Assembly: GCF_026745355.1 (NCBI RefSeq)
Contig: NC_079207.1
Span: 37,967,421-38,031,420 of the forward strand
Origin: Beta vulgaris subsp. vulgaris
Lineage: Eukaryota; Streptophyta; Magnoliopsida; Caryophyllales; Amaranthaceae
Reading direction: 5' to 3'
Length of the DNA: 64,000 bases
Numbering within the stretch: position 1 is the first letter of the stretch; every line of letters begins with the position of its first letter. Positions 12,619 through 24,400 of the stretch are shown piece after piece. A model generated the notes under the pieces. The model did not search any database, was not told the origin of the DNA, and worked only from the letters and a program-made list of their open reading frames with translations. Position numbers and translations under genes: made by a program.

Positions 12619-12968
12619 ATTGAAATATGGAATTTAAAAGTTTGTATTTCAATTCCTAATCACTATTTTGTAAAGGGGGTTTGATAGAGAGAGAAAAATA
12701 GAGGTTTGATGGAGGAGAGAGAAAAAATGTGGGTTTACTTAAGGAGAGAGAAATAAATATTAGAAAGTGTGGGTTTATTCATGGAGTTGGAATATGTATG
12801 AGAGAGAATTTCAAATGACAAGGTAATAGCTTGAATTTTAAATTCTACTAATATAGGCTTTTGATAAATTTGAACAAATTTCATAATTTCAAATTCCATG
12901 CTATCCAAACAATAGATTTCATTCAAATCCAGGATTTGAAATGAAATCTTGCTATCCAAACATAGCAT
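12619..12968. repeat. Foreign block replacing the middle of the copia 3' LTR
   Basis: Between CCACGTTCAA and AAGCTTATTTCG the 5' LTR has ~250 bp (about 2527-2773) including the TATA box, while this LTR has ~350 unrelated bp. The block is rich in GAGAGAGA and ends with two copies of CTATCCAAACA (about 12899 and 12951), a motif that looks MITE-like, but I could not match good terminal repeats. I call it a replacement, not a simple insertion. Confidence 0.55.
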
Positions 12969-13389
12969 AAGCTTATTTCGATCAATTGTATTTTGGTTTT
13001 TGGGGTAAATGAACTTTGAGTGAAGTTCTGTAAGAGAGAGGCTTTGAGTAAATCTTGTAAGAGTGAGAAAACTTCGAGTGAAGTTGAGAGGAACTACTGT
13101 TAAGGGAACAGTGGCTCAGGAACTTGAGTTTAGGAACTCAAGGTGTGGCTCGAGTTAGAATTAGGTTGTAACAAAGTTGTTTGGCCTAATTAGTGAAAGA
13201 TTTGAGTTTAAAATCCCTAGTGGTCGAGGTTGTTTCTTCTTCTTGGGCCCAAGAAGTTTTTCCTCGTAAAAATCCTTTGTGTTCCTCTAGCTTGTTTATT
13301 CGTTTAAGTTTAAATTTCCGCAAAAAGTTACGTTTATTTCTACACCTACAATTCACCCCCCCTCTTGTAGTTTTCCTAGGGAAATAACA

Positions 13390-14212
<823 letters not shown>

Positions 14213-14834
14213 TGTAGCCTAAAAATCAAAGGCTACGAAGATGACATGTGGCTTCATCCTAGCCTTACATGTGGCGCAAGCTTATGAAGGTAAAGTACAT
14301 GGGTCAGAAAATTATGTGGGCTAAAGTACACCTTTCTGAGGAAAAAGATGTACTAAAACCACTCTTATGGCCCAAACCTGTACTTAGGCCCAGCTAAAGC
14401 ATCTTATACTCCTGCATAAAGGTGAGGTGTGATGACCAATCAATACCTGCCACGTGTCACCATTTCATTGCTTAGCCAATCAGATGCTGTCAAATTAGGG
14501 TGACATCAAGGTATAACAGTCATTTCAAACAGTATAAATAGTCCTTGAAATCAGGGGAAAGGTACGTTTTTCAGTGTATAGTACTGTTATTTTGCCATAA
14601 ATTCTCTCTCTCTCTACTTTCTCTCTCTAAAAGTTCCTTCATATCCCTGATATCTGACTTAAGCATCGGAGGGGGAAATACCACCCAAACATCCAGGGTG
14701 GTCCCTTTTTTGCAGGTGGCTAGTCGGAGCTCAGTATCGGGATTCGAGTCCAATCATTGTTGCACGAGTCTCCAAATTAAGAACCTGTTATTGGGAGTTG
14801 TTGTATTAAATTACTAGTTTCATACTACGTAACA
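14213..14834 (+). repeat. 5' LTR of the Tat element
   Basis: 622 bp from TGTAGCCTAAAAATC to ACGTAACA. A TATA box (TATAAATA, 14533-14540) is followed by a CT-rich leader at 14604-14632. It differs from the 3' LTR at only scattered bases. Confidence 0.93.
14533..14540 (+). promoter_or_regulatory. TATA box of the Tat 5' LTR
   Basis: CAGTATAAATAGTCC. The 3' LTR reads TATAGATA at the same place (25456-25463), so the boxes have diverged. Confidence 0.65.
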
Positions 14835-14836
14835 TT

Positions 14837-14854
14837 TGGCGCCGTCTGTGGGGA
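14837..14854 (+). other. Primer binding site of the Tat element
   Basis: TGGCGCCGTCTGTGGGGA starts two bases after the LTR. It is the type of PBS commonly found in Tat/Athila group gypsy elements. Confidence 0.8.
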
Positions 14855-14863
14855 GACGCAACA

Positions 14864-16510
14864 ATGATTGATTGTCACTCATCAAACATTGCTGGGAATG
14901 GAAGTTTCAGAATTCAAGTAGAGGATACAGTGGATGACGAGAGGCCACCCCGAGGACGGGACATGCACCATGCTGCCATTCATCTCGAGGGAAGAAGTGG
15001 GACCCCTGTCATCCAGGAGAATCTTGATCGTCCAGTGACAACTGGTCATCTGGAGACTGTCTTAAATGACTTCCAGACCAGGATGGCCGCTGTTATGGAA
15101 GAGCAAATTAAGAACAACATGCTGTTTTTTCAGATAAGTCCAGGAAGAGAGGCTGCTGAGCCGCTCAAGGGAAAGTCTCAAGAAGGTCGTCCAGGGACTA
15201 TCCGGCCACCACGGCTAGGGTTCTCCAGGCCACCTTCTAAGGGAAAGCAGCCATCTGTCAGTGAGCCAAGGAGGAAGATAGACTGGAAGCTGGTAGTCCG
15301 TCCAGGAGATAACATTCCTCCCACTGGTCGCATGATGGAGACAGATGCTAGGGACTTTCTGGAGGCCAGGAGGGCTGCAACATTTCAGCGTTCAGCCTCA
15401 GGTTCTACTCCTTACATGAAGGACCCGTCTTTGAGAGTTCCATCTAAGACAGCAGGAAGAAGTCATGGACCTTTGGCCATTCAGCCAAGGCAAGAAAAAA
15501 TACTGGTTCAACCTATGGTGTACAGGCGTCAGGCCGTCGCCAATACCTCTTCAAACCCGGTATTGAAAGGAGTACCACCGGGAGCACATACCCACTGAGG
15601 GACATGCGGGGGCACTCCAGATTAATTGGCCGACTCCCTTTTCGGTCAGAATCATGGAGTCTCCTCCTTTCCCAAAGGTTAAGCTCCCGACGATCGAGCC
15701 TTTTGATGGTACAACAGATCCAGACGATCATTTGCCAGCTTACAAACACCAGATGTACGTCCACGGTGTTGATGACGCTACATGGTGTAAGAACTTTCCG
15801 GCCACATTGAAGGGAGTGGCGCAGATTTGGTTCAACAATTTACTTCATAACTCGGTGATTAATTTCACTGAGCTTAGTATCTTGTTCACCAGCCATTTAT
15901 GGCAAACCGTCAAGAGCAGAAGACAAGTATGCATTTAGGAAACGTAGTTCAAGGGCCTAAAGAAACGTTAAGGAGTTATGTGAAGTGGTTCAATTTGGAA
16001 GCATTGCAGATCCAGGATCTGAATGCTGGAGTGGCGTTTGATGCCTTCATCCGAGGTCTAAGACCTGGCAGCTTTAAGTTTGATTTAGTGAAGCAGAAGA
16101 TAACAACCTTAACAGAGGCTCTGAAGGAAGCCGAGGCATTCATCTATGCCACAAAAGTCTGTGCAGAAGCCAAACAGCCGGAGGCGAAGAAAACTGAAGA
16201 GGCAATCCAGCCAAAAAAGAGTCTCCCCAAGAAAGCTGAAACTTGGGCGATGATCACCTCGTCCAAGAGGAGTAGGAGATCTGAGCCGGCAACCTCAGTT
16301 GAGCCCGTAGAGTTCAACAAAGATCAGTATTCCATTCTCATGGAAACCAAAGATCAGCATGAATTGAAAGCGCCGGCAGAGATGAAAATGCCTACAGAAA
16401 TAGGGACAAAAGTAAGTACTGTCATTTCCACAAAGACTGTGGTCATGAGACGAATGAGTGCAAGCATCTCAAGAGAGCATTGGAGGATTTGGGCCAAAAG
16501 GAAAAAATGA
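14864..16510 (+). pseudogene. gag: Tat gag, frameshifted
   Basis: Starts at ATG 14864, ten bases after the PBS. A 244-residue Arg/Pro-rich N-terminal frame (14864-15598) is followed by the capsid core in another frame at 15654-15938 (EPFDGTTDPDDHLPAYK, then WCKNFPATLKGVAQIWF). The core continues after a shift near 15900 in 15899-16510 (YVKWFNLEALQIQ, AFIRGLRPGSFKFDL). A Tat-type zinc knuckle, CHFHKDCGHETNEC, is readable at about 16415-16460 in a third frame. Gag would package the RNA. It overlaps the protease frame that opens at 16480. Confidence 0.8.
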
Positions 16511-17166
16511 ACTCTTATCTACCCTCGTCAGGAAGGAAATTCCAGAAAAAAGATAATCGTCAGGGAAGAAGGAAAGATGACGAAAGTACTGATGAAGACG
16601 TGGTAATGGTAATTTCGGGGGGATTCGCAGCCGGAGGTCCTACAACTCACGGCCATAAAAATTATCTGAGGGAACTCAGCGAGGTGATGCTCACTAATCA
16701 GGTTGAGGCTGATCCTTTCCCCAAGATAGTGGTCAGTGAGCAGGATCGAGGAAAAATAAGAACACCTCATGACGACCCGCTGGTGGTGGAGATGAAGATT
16801 GCTAATCTCAGTGTAAGACGGATCCTGATTGATACAGGAAGTTCTACCGACATCATCAGTGCGGATTGTCTTTCAAGATTAAAGTTTGATGAAAATGATT
16901 TGGTTCATGTTAATCATCCTATCATTGGTTTCGGCGGAGGGGTAATTCATCCTATGGGGACGGTTACCTTACCCGTCAGAGTTGGAGACAAAGAAGCTTC
17001 AAGAACACTCTTCGTGAAGTTCCTGGTAGTACGAGATCTGACAGCATACAATGTCATCCTCGGACGACCTACCTTAAATCATATCAAAGCTTTCATTGTG
17101 ACTCATCTGATGCTCATGAAATTTGAGTGTGATAGTGGGAAAATTGGGTCGTTGTATGGAGACTAG
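16480..17166 (+). pseudogene. Tat aspartic protease region
   Basis: A 228-residue frame. After a basic linker it contains VRRILIDTGSSTDIISADCL (16813-16872), the pepsin-like active site DTGS, and the flap/second-lobe block GTVTLPVRVGDK, ending NVILGRPTLNHIKAF (ILGR motif). The active site is intact, and the frame closes at a TAG (17164-17166) before RT. The protease would mature Gag and Pol. Confidence 0.85.
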
Positions 17167-17343
17167 CAGGCGGCAAGAGAATGCTATCTTACTACTTTAA
17201 AACCATCATCATGGAAGGAGTGATCAGAACGGCCAAAGGCCATGGAAGATGAGCTGGCCGAGAAACTGAAAAGCCATATAAGTGAGTTGAAGCATGAGGT
17301 AGAGAAGGCACAGGCAAAGCCCCTCTAAGAGGGCAAGCCGTCC

Positions 17344-18390
17344 ATGCTCTTACCTAGCAAGAAAAGGAGATGCTTAGCTCTCAAAGAAGAGAAGAATTCA
17401 TCCGATGAAGTTATGGCTATCATGAGCTTGGGACTAGAGCGTCTAAAGCCAGTAGAGAGCCCAGTGGAAACCTGCTTAAATCCAGAACGTCCGGAGAGGA
17501 CATTGAAGATTGGGTCCATCCTAGGTTCTGAAACCAAGGATGCCTTGGTTGCGTTGCTGCGAGAGTTTGAAGATGTTTTTGCTTATACTATGGAAGAAAT
17601 GCCGGGAATAGATCCCGAAGTGGCAGTGCATAAGTTGAACATTGAGCCGGGGCAGAAGCCGGTCCGGCAAAAGAAAAGGCATCTGGGGCCGGCCGAATGG
17701 TACTTGGAGGATGTAGTAATGGTTCCCAAGTCGAATGGTACTTGGAGGATGTGTGTTGATTACACAGATTTGAACAAGGCTTGTCCTAAGGACAGCTTCC
17801 CGCTGCCCAAGATTGATCGGCTGGTTGACTCCACAGCAGGGCATGCACTGCTTAGTTTCATGGACGCCTACTCAGGCTTTCACCGAATTCCTATGTGGCC
17901 GGATGATTAGGATAAAACCTTTTTCATTACTGAAAAAGGGCTATATGGTTGGCTTCGGATGCCCTTCGGCCTGAGGAATGCGCCGGCCACATTTCAGAGG
18001 CTCATCAATACTGTCTTTCAGCCACAGCTAGGGAAAAATATGGAGGCTTATATTGACGATATGATCGTCAAAAGCCGAGAAGAAAAGGATCACTTGGAAG
18101 ATTTAAGAGAAACCTTCATCACCTTGAGAAAGTACAAGTTAAAACTCAATCCGCAGAAATGCGTGTTCGGCGTAGTGGCCAGGAAGCTTCTAGGGTTTTT
18201 GGTCGATCAACGAGGGATTGAGGCCAACCCTGACAAAATTCAAGCAATTCTGAATATGACCTCTCCGTCCAAGATCAAGGAAGTCCAACGTTTGATGGGA
18301 TGTCTGGCCGTTCTTGGACAACTTTTATCAAAATCAGGCGACAAGTGTCATCACTTCTTTGCGACCATAAAAAAGAATGCAAAGTTTTAA
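17344..18390 (+). pseudogene. Tat reverse transcriptase, stop-containing with a finger deletion
   Basis: Two frames (17344-17910 and 17959-18390) separated by a single TAG at 17908-17910. Motifs: RMCVDYTDLNKACPKDSFPL, SFMDAYSGFHRI, MPFGLRNAPATFQRLIN and the catalytic YIDDMIVKS (~18050-18076). LNPQKCVFGV and the thumb follow. In the fingers, KKRHLGPAEWYLEDVVMV runs straight into PKSNGTWRM. Related elements have roughly 25 more residues between KRH.GP and the KSNG motif, so the segment is probably deleted. RT is therefore inactive in this copy. Confidence 0.85.
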
Positions 18391-19260
18391 TGGACAGAGG
18401 AAGCTGAGAAAGCACTTCAGCAGGTTAAAGACCATCTTTGGCAGTTACCTAGGCTTATCAGCCCAGCCGAAGGGGAAAAGCTGTATGTTGACCTGGTCGT
18501 GTCCCCATTCGCGGTAAGTGCTATTCTCCTAGCTGAGAGAGATTCAGTACAAATACCCGTTTATTTTGTTAGCCATGTGCTAAAGGACGCAGAAGGCATG
18601 TATTCGTCAATAGAGAAGTTCGGCCTGGCGTTGCTAATGGCCAGCCGAAAGTTGAGACCCTATTTCCTTGCTCACAGTATTCTTGTCTATACTAATCAGC
18701 CGTTAAGGCAAGTGTTGCATAAGATGGACGCATCCGGACGAATGTTGAAGTGGGCCGTAGAGCTCAATATGTTTGATCTGACATTCGAGCCCAAAAAAGC
18801 AATTAAGGGGCAAGCTTTGGCGGACTTTATTGTAGAGCTCACCTGGCCTACAGTTTAGAACGTCCAGGACCCAGCAGAGGAAAAGAGGCATTGGACCCTA
18901 ATGGTAGACGGATCATCCACTGCTAATGGATGTGGAGCCGCGATCATCTTTTAGTCACCAGAAGGGGACAAGTTTGAGTATGTTATGAAGTTCCAATTCC
19001 AGGCTTCAAACAATGAAGTAGAGTATGAAGCCCTCTTAGCCGGCATCATAATGTGTAAGGCGGCAGGAGCTCTGGAAATTGAAGCAAAAACTGATCCCCT
19101 GCTGGTGGCCAGCCAAGTGAATGGAGACTTTGAATGCCAGGAGAGGCGTCTATGAGTAAGTATATGAGCCTGATAAAAGAGGAGGTTAAGTTTTTGAAAC
19201 GATTCGTCCTGGATGAAGTACCAAAATCTGAAAACCATCAAGCTCATGCCCTCTCGAAGC
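18391..19260 (+). pseudogene. Tat RNase H plus second, archaeal-like RNase H
   Basis: The first RNase H (frame 18499-18858) keeps VYFVSHVLKDAEGMYSSIEK, the LVYTNQPLRQVL strand and ADFIVELT at its end. The normal DAS start is altered. A second RNase H follows at 18898-19260 with MVDGSSTANGCGA, a stop at 18952, then NNEVEYEALLAG and KTDPLLVASQV. The final catalytic position reads HQAHALSKLASS, where related proteins have ADALSKLAS, so an acid is replaced by His. Duplicated RNase H is a Tat-lineage trait. Confidence 0.75.
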
Positions 19261-20478
19261 TAGCCAGTTCGGCTGAGGGAGATTTGCCTAGAACCGTGTT
19301 CTGGGAGGTCAAGGCGGCCAAGAGCATTGATGCCAAGGAAGTCTTGTTTCTTAGCCGAGAAGATGAATGGATGAGCCCTATTATTGAATATAAGAAGACA
19401 GGTCGGTTGCGCCTTGATCCCCTAGAAGCTAAGTATGTGAAGGCTAGGGACAAATGGTTCGAGTTATGGAATGAAACTCTGTACAAGAAATCCTTAAACC
19501 GGCCACTTCTCAAGTGTATCAGTAGGAAGGACGGGTTGGAGGTTCTAAAAGAGCTGCATGAGGGCGCCTGTGCTTCCCACATTGGAGGGAGGGCGTTAGG
19601 AGAAAAAGCGCTAAGGACTGGTTACTTTTGGCCGACTTTAAAGGAGGACGCCTTGCTTTACGCAAAGAAATGTGATAGTTGTCAAAGGCATGGCGACGTC
19701 TATCAGAAGCCGTCCAGTTACTTAACTCCCGTCCTATTTCCTCTTCCCTTTGCCAAATGGGGAATGGATATACTGGGTCCCTTCCCTATAGCCGCCGGCC
19801 AGAAAAAGTTTGTAATAGTAGACGTTGACTACTTCACCAAATGGGTGGAGGTTGAAGCATTGAGAGGCATTACCACCAACGACGTCAAAGGATTCATCTG
19901 GAAGAATCTCAGCACAAGGTTTGGTATGCCCCAGTCCATTGTCTTTGATAACGGACCGCAATTTGAAACACCCAAGCTTCGTCAATGGTTGGTCGATCAA
20001 GGAATCAAGGCTCACTTTGCTGCAGTAGCTCATCCACGGGCTAATGGGCATGTCGAAGCTTTTAATAAGATCTTGTCGGCCGGAATAAAAAAGAACCTAG
20101 ATAATGCAAGAGGAACCAACTCTGCGAGTGATGATTTACTCAGAAGATGCCAATTGGGCTGCTCTTCGGACGGCCTTGGATCTGGTTCCTGATATCAGGG
20201 GCAATGCGCTGCTAAGGATGCAACTCTATAAGTTGAGAATGGCTAGAGAATTTAACAAAAGAGTAGCAAGGTGGCCACTGAAGCAGGGGGATCTCGTCCT
20301 GAGGAAGATGGAAGCAGTAGGCCGAGCTAAGGAGCTAGGAAAGCTCACTCCTAACTGGGAGGGACCCTACAAAATCGTCGAAGTAGTTCAGAATGGCACC
20401 TTTCGTCTGGAAGACATGGACGGTTGTTCCATTCCTAGGACGTGGAATTCTGACACTTTGAAAAAATACTTTGTTTAA
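19261..20478 (+). pseudogene. Tat integrase, truncated between core and C-terminus
   Basis: The zinc-binding domain is clear (GACASHIGGRALG to CDSCQRHG; HHCC). The core has D in KWGMDILGPFP, D in SIVFDNGPQFETP and E in GHVEAFNKIL, so DDE is intact. Near 20100, shortly after the E, the frame breaks and a part of the core helix region is missing. The C-terminal domain resumes in 20104-20478 (AREFNKRVARWPLKQGDLVLRK to WNSDTLKKYF), ending in TAA at 20476-20478. It would insert cDNA into the genome. Confidence 0.8.
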
Positions 20479-21465
20479 GATATCTTGAAAGTGTAATCTT
20501 TTCTTAGTGCCTTGCAATGAAAAAAGTAGAAATGTATACATGTACCTTGACTATCCGTCAAGCAAAATTCATATAATACAGTTCTACTTCCCTCCTATGA
20601 CTGTGTCTCTGTTTGATTTATTTGTTTAAGTTAAAAATACATACTATCGTCCAAAGCTGACTAATAAAACAGAGCAGAGCAAGTAAAAACACCTTCTATT
20701 AGGAGATCGCCAACATGTTATCATCCTTATAAGGATAAGTACATGGAATCGGCCAGCGGTTTGTTTACTTAAAGAGTTAAACATCTCCTAAACAAGGTCG
20801 GCTGGAATTAGGACGCCTTAGTAAAGGTATCCTACTTTTCGTCCAAAAGCCATACTTAGAAATAACAACCTTAGTAAAGGAACAAGTTATTTCACATTTA
20901 ACGAAGAGACGGGTTACAATAACCTTCATAAAACGTCCAAGTTATTGAGCAAATTATGGTCTTTCTCCTTCTTGAAACAAAGAAAGGTCCTAAGACCTCT
21001 TCGTCCAAGAGGAGGGGGGCATATAGGGACCTAATTTATTGCAAATAACTAAGTCTTTGTCCAAAAACGAAGGATAGCCAAAATTCAGGCCGAACAAGTT
21101 ATTAACTTTAACAGTTTTAAAATTTAAGTATTAAACTTAGGCGTCTGATAAACGTCTAGAAATATTCGGCTAATAAGAGCCATTGATCAGATAAACGTCT
21201 TGATATATGTTTTGAACTATTCGGCCAATGAGAGCCATTGAATCAGATTAAATGTGTTAAGACGAGTTGCTTTCGTACTTGGGCATAAATGTTTCATAAA
21301 AAACAAGACGTCCATTGCATAAAAGTATAAAGCATTGGAAATGGAAAAAGATAACTCTTTTATAGATAAAAGAAAAGATTACAAACTAATCTAAAAATTA
21401 CAAAAGTAAGAAATTGAAAAAATACAAGTACAAGAGGCCTGCGGCCAAGATGGATAATGGGAAAG
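20479..21465. other. Non-coding spacer between Tat integrase and the antisense gene
   Basis: AT-rich, with scattered CGTCCA motifs (about 20651, 20838, 20931, 20999, 21310) and the near-repeat GTCTGATAAACGTCT at about 21142 with similar words near 21190. I see no coding region. Because sense and antisense units both end here, it probably holds both 3' ends. Confidence 0.5.
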
Positions 21466-24400
21466 TTAAGCGTATGGAGGAGTGTTGTTCTCTTCGTCCT
21501 GGGCTTCAACTTCGTCTTCCTCTTCATCTTCTGAAGACTCCTACAAGACGGGGGGTTCCTCCCCTTTAATGTTAGCCTTTTGCAAGCTCTGTTGAAATTC
21601 TAGCCGGCGAACATATCTAGGGATGTCCTCCTCTTCAGCCAGCATTTCAAAGGCATGCACGGCCCAGGTTTTCGAAGTTTCAATCACTTCGTTCATAGCC
21701 TCCTTGGCCGCCTCCTCAGTAGCCGAAAGTTCCATCTTCAGCACATGGTCTTTCCCTCGGAGATAGCGGTTCTCTCTTCTGAGTTCCGCCGCGCCAGAAG
21801 GCCACATTCCTCTCGTCCTGGAGAGCGTCCTTCTCGTCCAAAAGACTGGTCAGCCGGAGGAGATAATTTTTGATTTGGGACTCCATCTCGCCCGATCTCT
21901 TTTCCCAGGCCACCTTCGACTGCTGATGCAGTAACTCCTGCTTGGCCATGGAATACTGGGCATGGTTGGCAGCTTTGGTAACGTCAGCAACGAGTTTTTA
22001 GTTCTCTTTCCTCAACTGCCTTGCCCAGTCCTCAGTAATAAAGCTGCGAGCAAAGAGCTGTCAAAGGGAAGACGAAAAGTGTTAGGACGGTTGCAAAATT
22101 GAAAAAATATATCTAAGTATGGAAATCAAACGTCCAGGAAAAAGAAAAAAATTTACCTCTACAGCCAGTTGAGACATGTAGCCAACATGTCCTGATGAGG
22201 CTCCCCTCAAACCCTTAATGTAAGGTTCAGGGAAGCATTTGAAAAGCTCCTGCTTGAGCTTCTCACGATCGGCCGATGTCATCCTCGAAAAAGTAGCCGA
22301 GGACTCATCGTCCGAAAGAGTGGGAGAGCCGGCTGGAGCTTCTTCAGCTATGCCCTTTCCCTTATCTGAAAGAGGAGACTCGTCAATATTTTTGACGGGA
22401 ATAACAACAGTCTGACGGTTGGACAGACTCATTGGCCGCCCGCCAACGCGCAAGGTTCTAACTATGTTTGAGTAATAAGACTCACCAGAAGAACGGGAGG
22501 TCATCCTATATGCCTCCGGCATCTGGCCTACCGCTTGGCGACTGGCCCATTATAAGCCGATCCGTCTAAGGCAGCATCCGGCTGAGCAGGCTTAGCTTCA
22601 GACTCGTCCAGTTGAGCAACTGCCTCTGGTTGCTCAGATTAAAGAGGAGGAGTCTGGTCGATAGGGCCGGCATAAGGGATTATGGCCCTCTCCTCTTTAG
22701 CCGGAGACTCATCCTCAGCTGGGATGGAAATAACCACCTTAGGTGCCGGCCGGGAGGGCTTCTTCTTTTTGGCCGTGAATCCTTTGGATTTTTTGGGTGG
22801 TGGTGCCTCACCAGTTGTGGCAGGTCTTTTCTTGGAGGCCGCCTTCTCTGCCAACGCCTTGGACGCTGGGGCATTTTCTGAAAAAGTTAGAAAAAATATT
22901 AGATGAAAAGCAAAAATCAGAAGAGAAAGGAAGATGTCCAAGACTGGCTCTAGACGTTTTGCTCCGCAAAGAGGAAGCTCGTCCAGAAGAAAAATCAGGA
23001 CGTTCTGTCCTTCAAAGAAGGAGTCCGTCCAGAAATTCTGGACGTTCTGTCCTTCCAAGAAGGAGCTCCTCCAGAAGTAAATTTTGGACGTTTTGTCCTT
23101 CGAAGAAGGAGCTCGTCCAGAAGTCTCATTTAGGACGTTCTGTCCATTAAAGGCTAAAGCCGTCCCGAATCAACCTTGGACGTTCTGCCCCATAGAGAGG
23201 GAACTCGTCCAGGGTTAATTCAGGACGTTTTACTCCTCAAAGAAAAGACTCGTCCAGCAAAAAAAAAAAAAAAAAAAAAGTTTATACCAGAGTGTCTGTC
23301 CTCTTTTCAGCACCAGTCTTGCTGAACTCCTTCCAGAAGGAGTCTGTGGATCTGGACAAACTCATATCTCCTTTCCAAGATCTTATGAGTTTCGCCTTGG
23401 CCGAGTCTGCATAAGAAAAAGAGACATGGTTAAAATCATGAATATAGGACGAGGGCATTTACTTTGAAATTATTACAAGGTATACCTCTATCCTCGGCCC
23501 GCCGCAAGCCGGCCGCGACCAGGAAATCGTCATTGTAAAACATCTCCTTGAAAGGGATCCAATTGGACGGGCCCTTAAAGGAGACGTCGTTGATGGAATA
23601 CTACGAGATTTTGAAGTATTCCACCAACTGCTCAGCTGAGCTGTTTTCCAGCTCCAGGAAGGACGCTGTTCGTCCAGCATTGGTAGCAACCCGGCTAGTG
23701 TAGCAGTACCGTCTGGCCACCACCTCGTTAGGAGCTTGGACGAACAGGAACTCAGCTTTCCAAGCATGCATCTTGGACGTCTTGTCCCAAGACATCATGA
23801 AACCTTGACGATTACAAACATTGAACCAGGCCCCATCAACAGTTTTCGGAACCTTGGAGACATAGTGTATTTGGGAAAAGGCAGCCATGGACGGATCAAC
23901 ACCCTTAAATTCGCAGACGGCTATGAAGGTTAAAATGTTTCCATGAATTTGGGGCAAGTTTGTTAAGTCCTATGTTATAGTAATAAAGGAGGCGGCTGAT
24001 GAAGGGGTGCAATGGAAATCGCAGCCCGGCATCTAAAGCCAGCCGATAAACAGCGAAGTGACCAGCAGGAGCACTAAGTATAGTGTCCTCCCGGCCAGGA
24101 AGAACAAACCGATATCCCGGCATGGGTATGGCAGAAGAAAGATGTTCAAGGTGAGGACCTACTCGTCCTAGCCAGCCACTTTCGGCTAGGATGTATTTAG
24201 GGTCAGATAAGGGGCCAAGACGGCGCCTTATTTCGGAGGAAGTTGTGTACGGCTCGTCAGATTCGCTAGCCGGGTTAGAAGAGGTTTCAGCTTCGTTCGA
24301 CTCATCTGAGGCCGTCCTTGGCTTGGACGGGCTGGGGTCTGGAGAGCCCCGAACATCGGATCCCTCCTGGACGAGTTCAAGAGAAGGATTTGGGTTGGCA

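Larger units (their letters stand above)
1870..13389 (+). mobile_element. Sirevirus-like Ty1/copia retrotransposon, nested in LTR A
   Basis: The element is flanked by TGATC (1865-1869 and 13390-13394), and both LTRs start TGTTGAACCCTAG and end AATAACA. The order PBS, gag with zinc knuckles, protease, integrase, RT, RNase H, long 3' region, PPT is Ty1/copia. The long LTR (1.3 kb), long coiled-coil-rich gag and ~2.9 kb between RNase H and the 3' LTR point to the Sirevirus (SIRE/Maximus) lineage. Every reading frame is interrupted and the LTRs differ by many small indels, so the copy is old and inactive. GGAAC/GTTCC is strongly over-represented throughout. Confidence 0.9.
11119..13389 (+). repeat. 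3' LTR of the Sirevirus-like element, enlarged by insertions
   Basis: It repeats 1870-3190 but is 2,271 bp because of a solo LTR at 11404-12202 and a substituted block at 12619-12968. A further ~28-bp difference occurs near 12480-12510. It ends GGAAATAACA at 13389, followed by the TGATC duplication. Confidence 0.9.

Noticed and set aside
19244..20051. Minus-strand frames of 98-112 residues opposite the Tat integrase
   Set aside because: They are shadows of the integrase codons; no splice or family evidence supports them, unlike the antisense gene further downstream.
22947..23262. Possible CRISPR-like repeat-spacer array
   Set aside because: Repeats are degenerate, the spacers are not unique, and the array lies in an intron of a plant retrotransposon gene.
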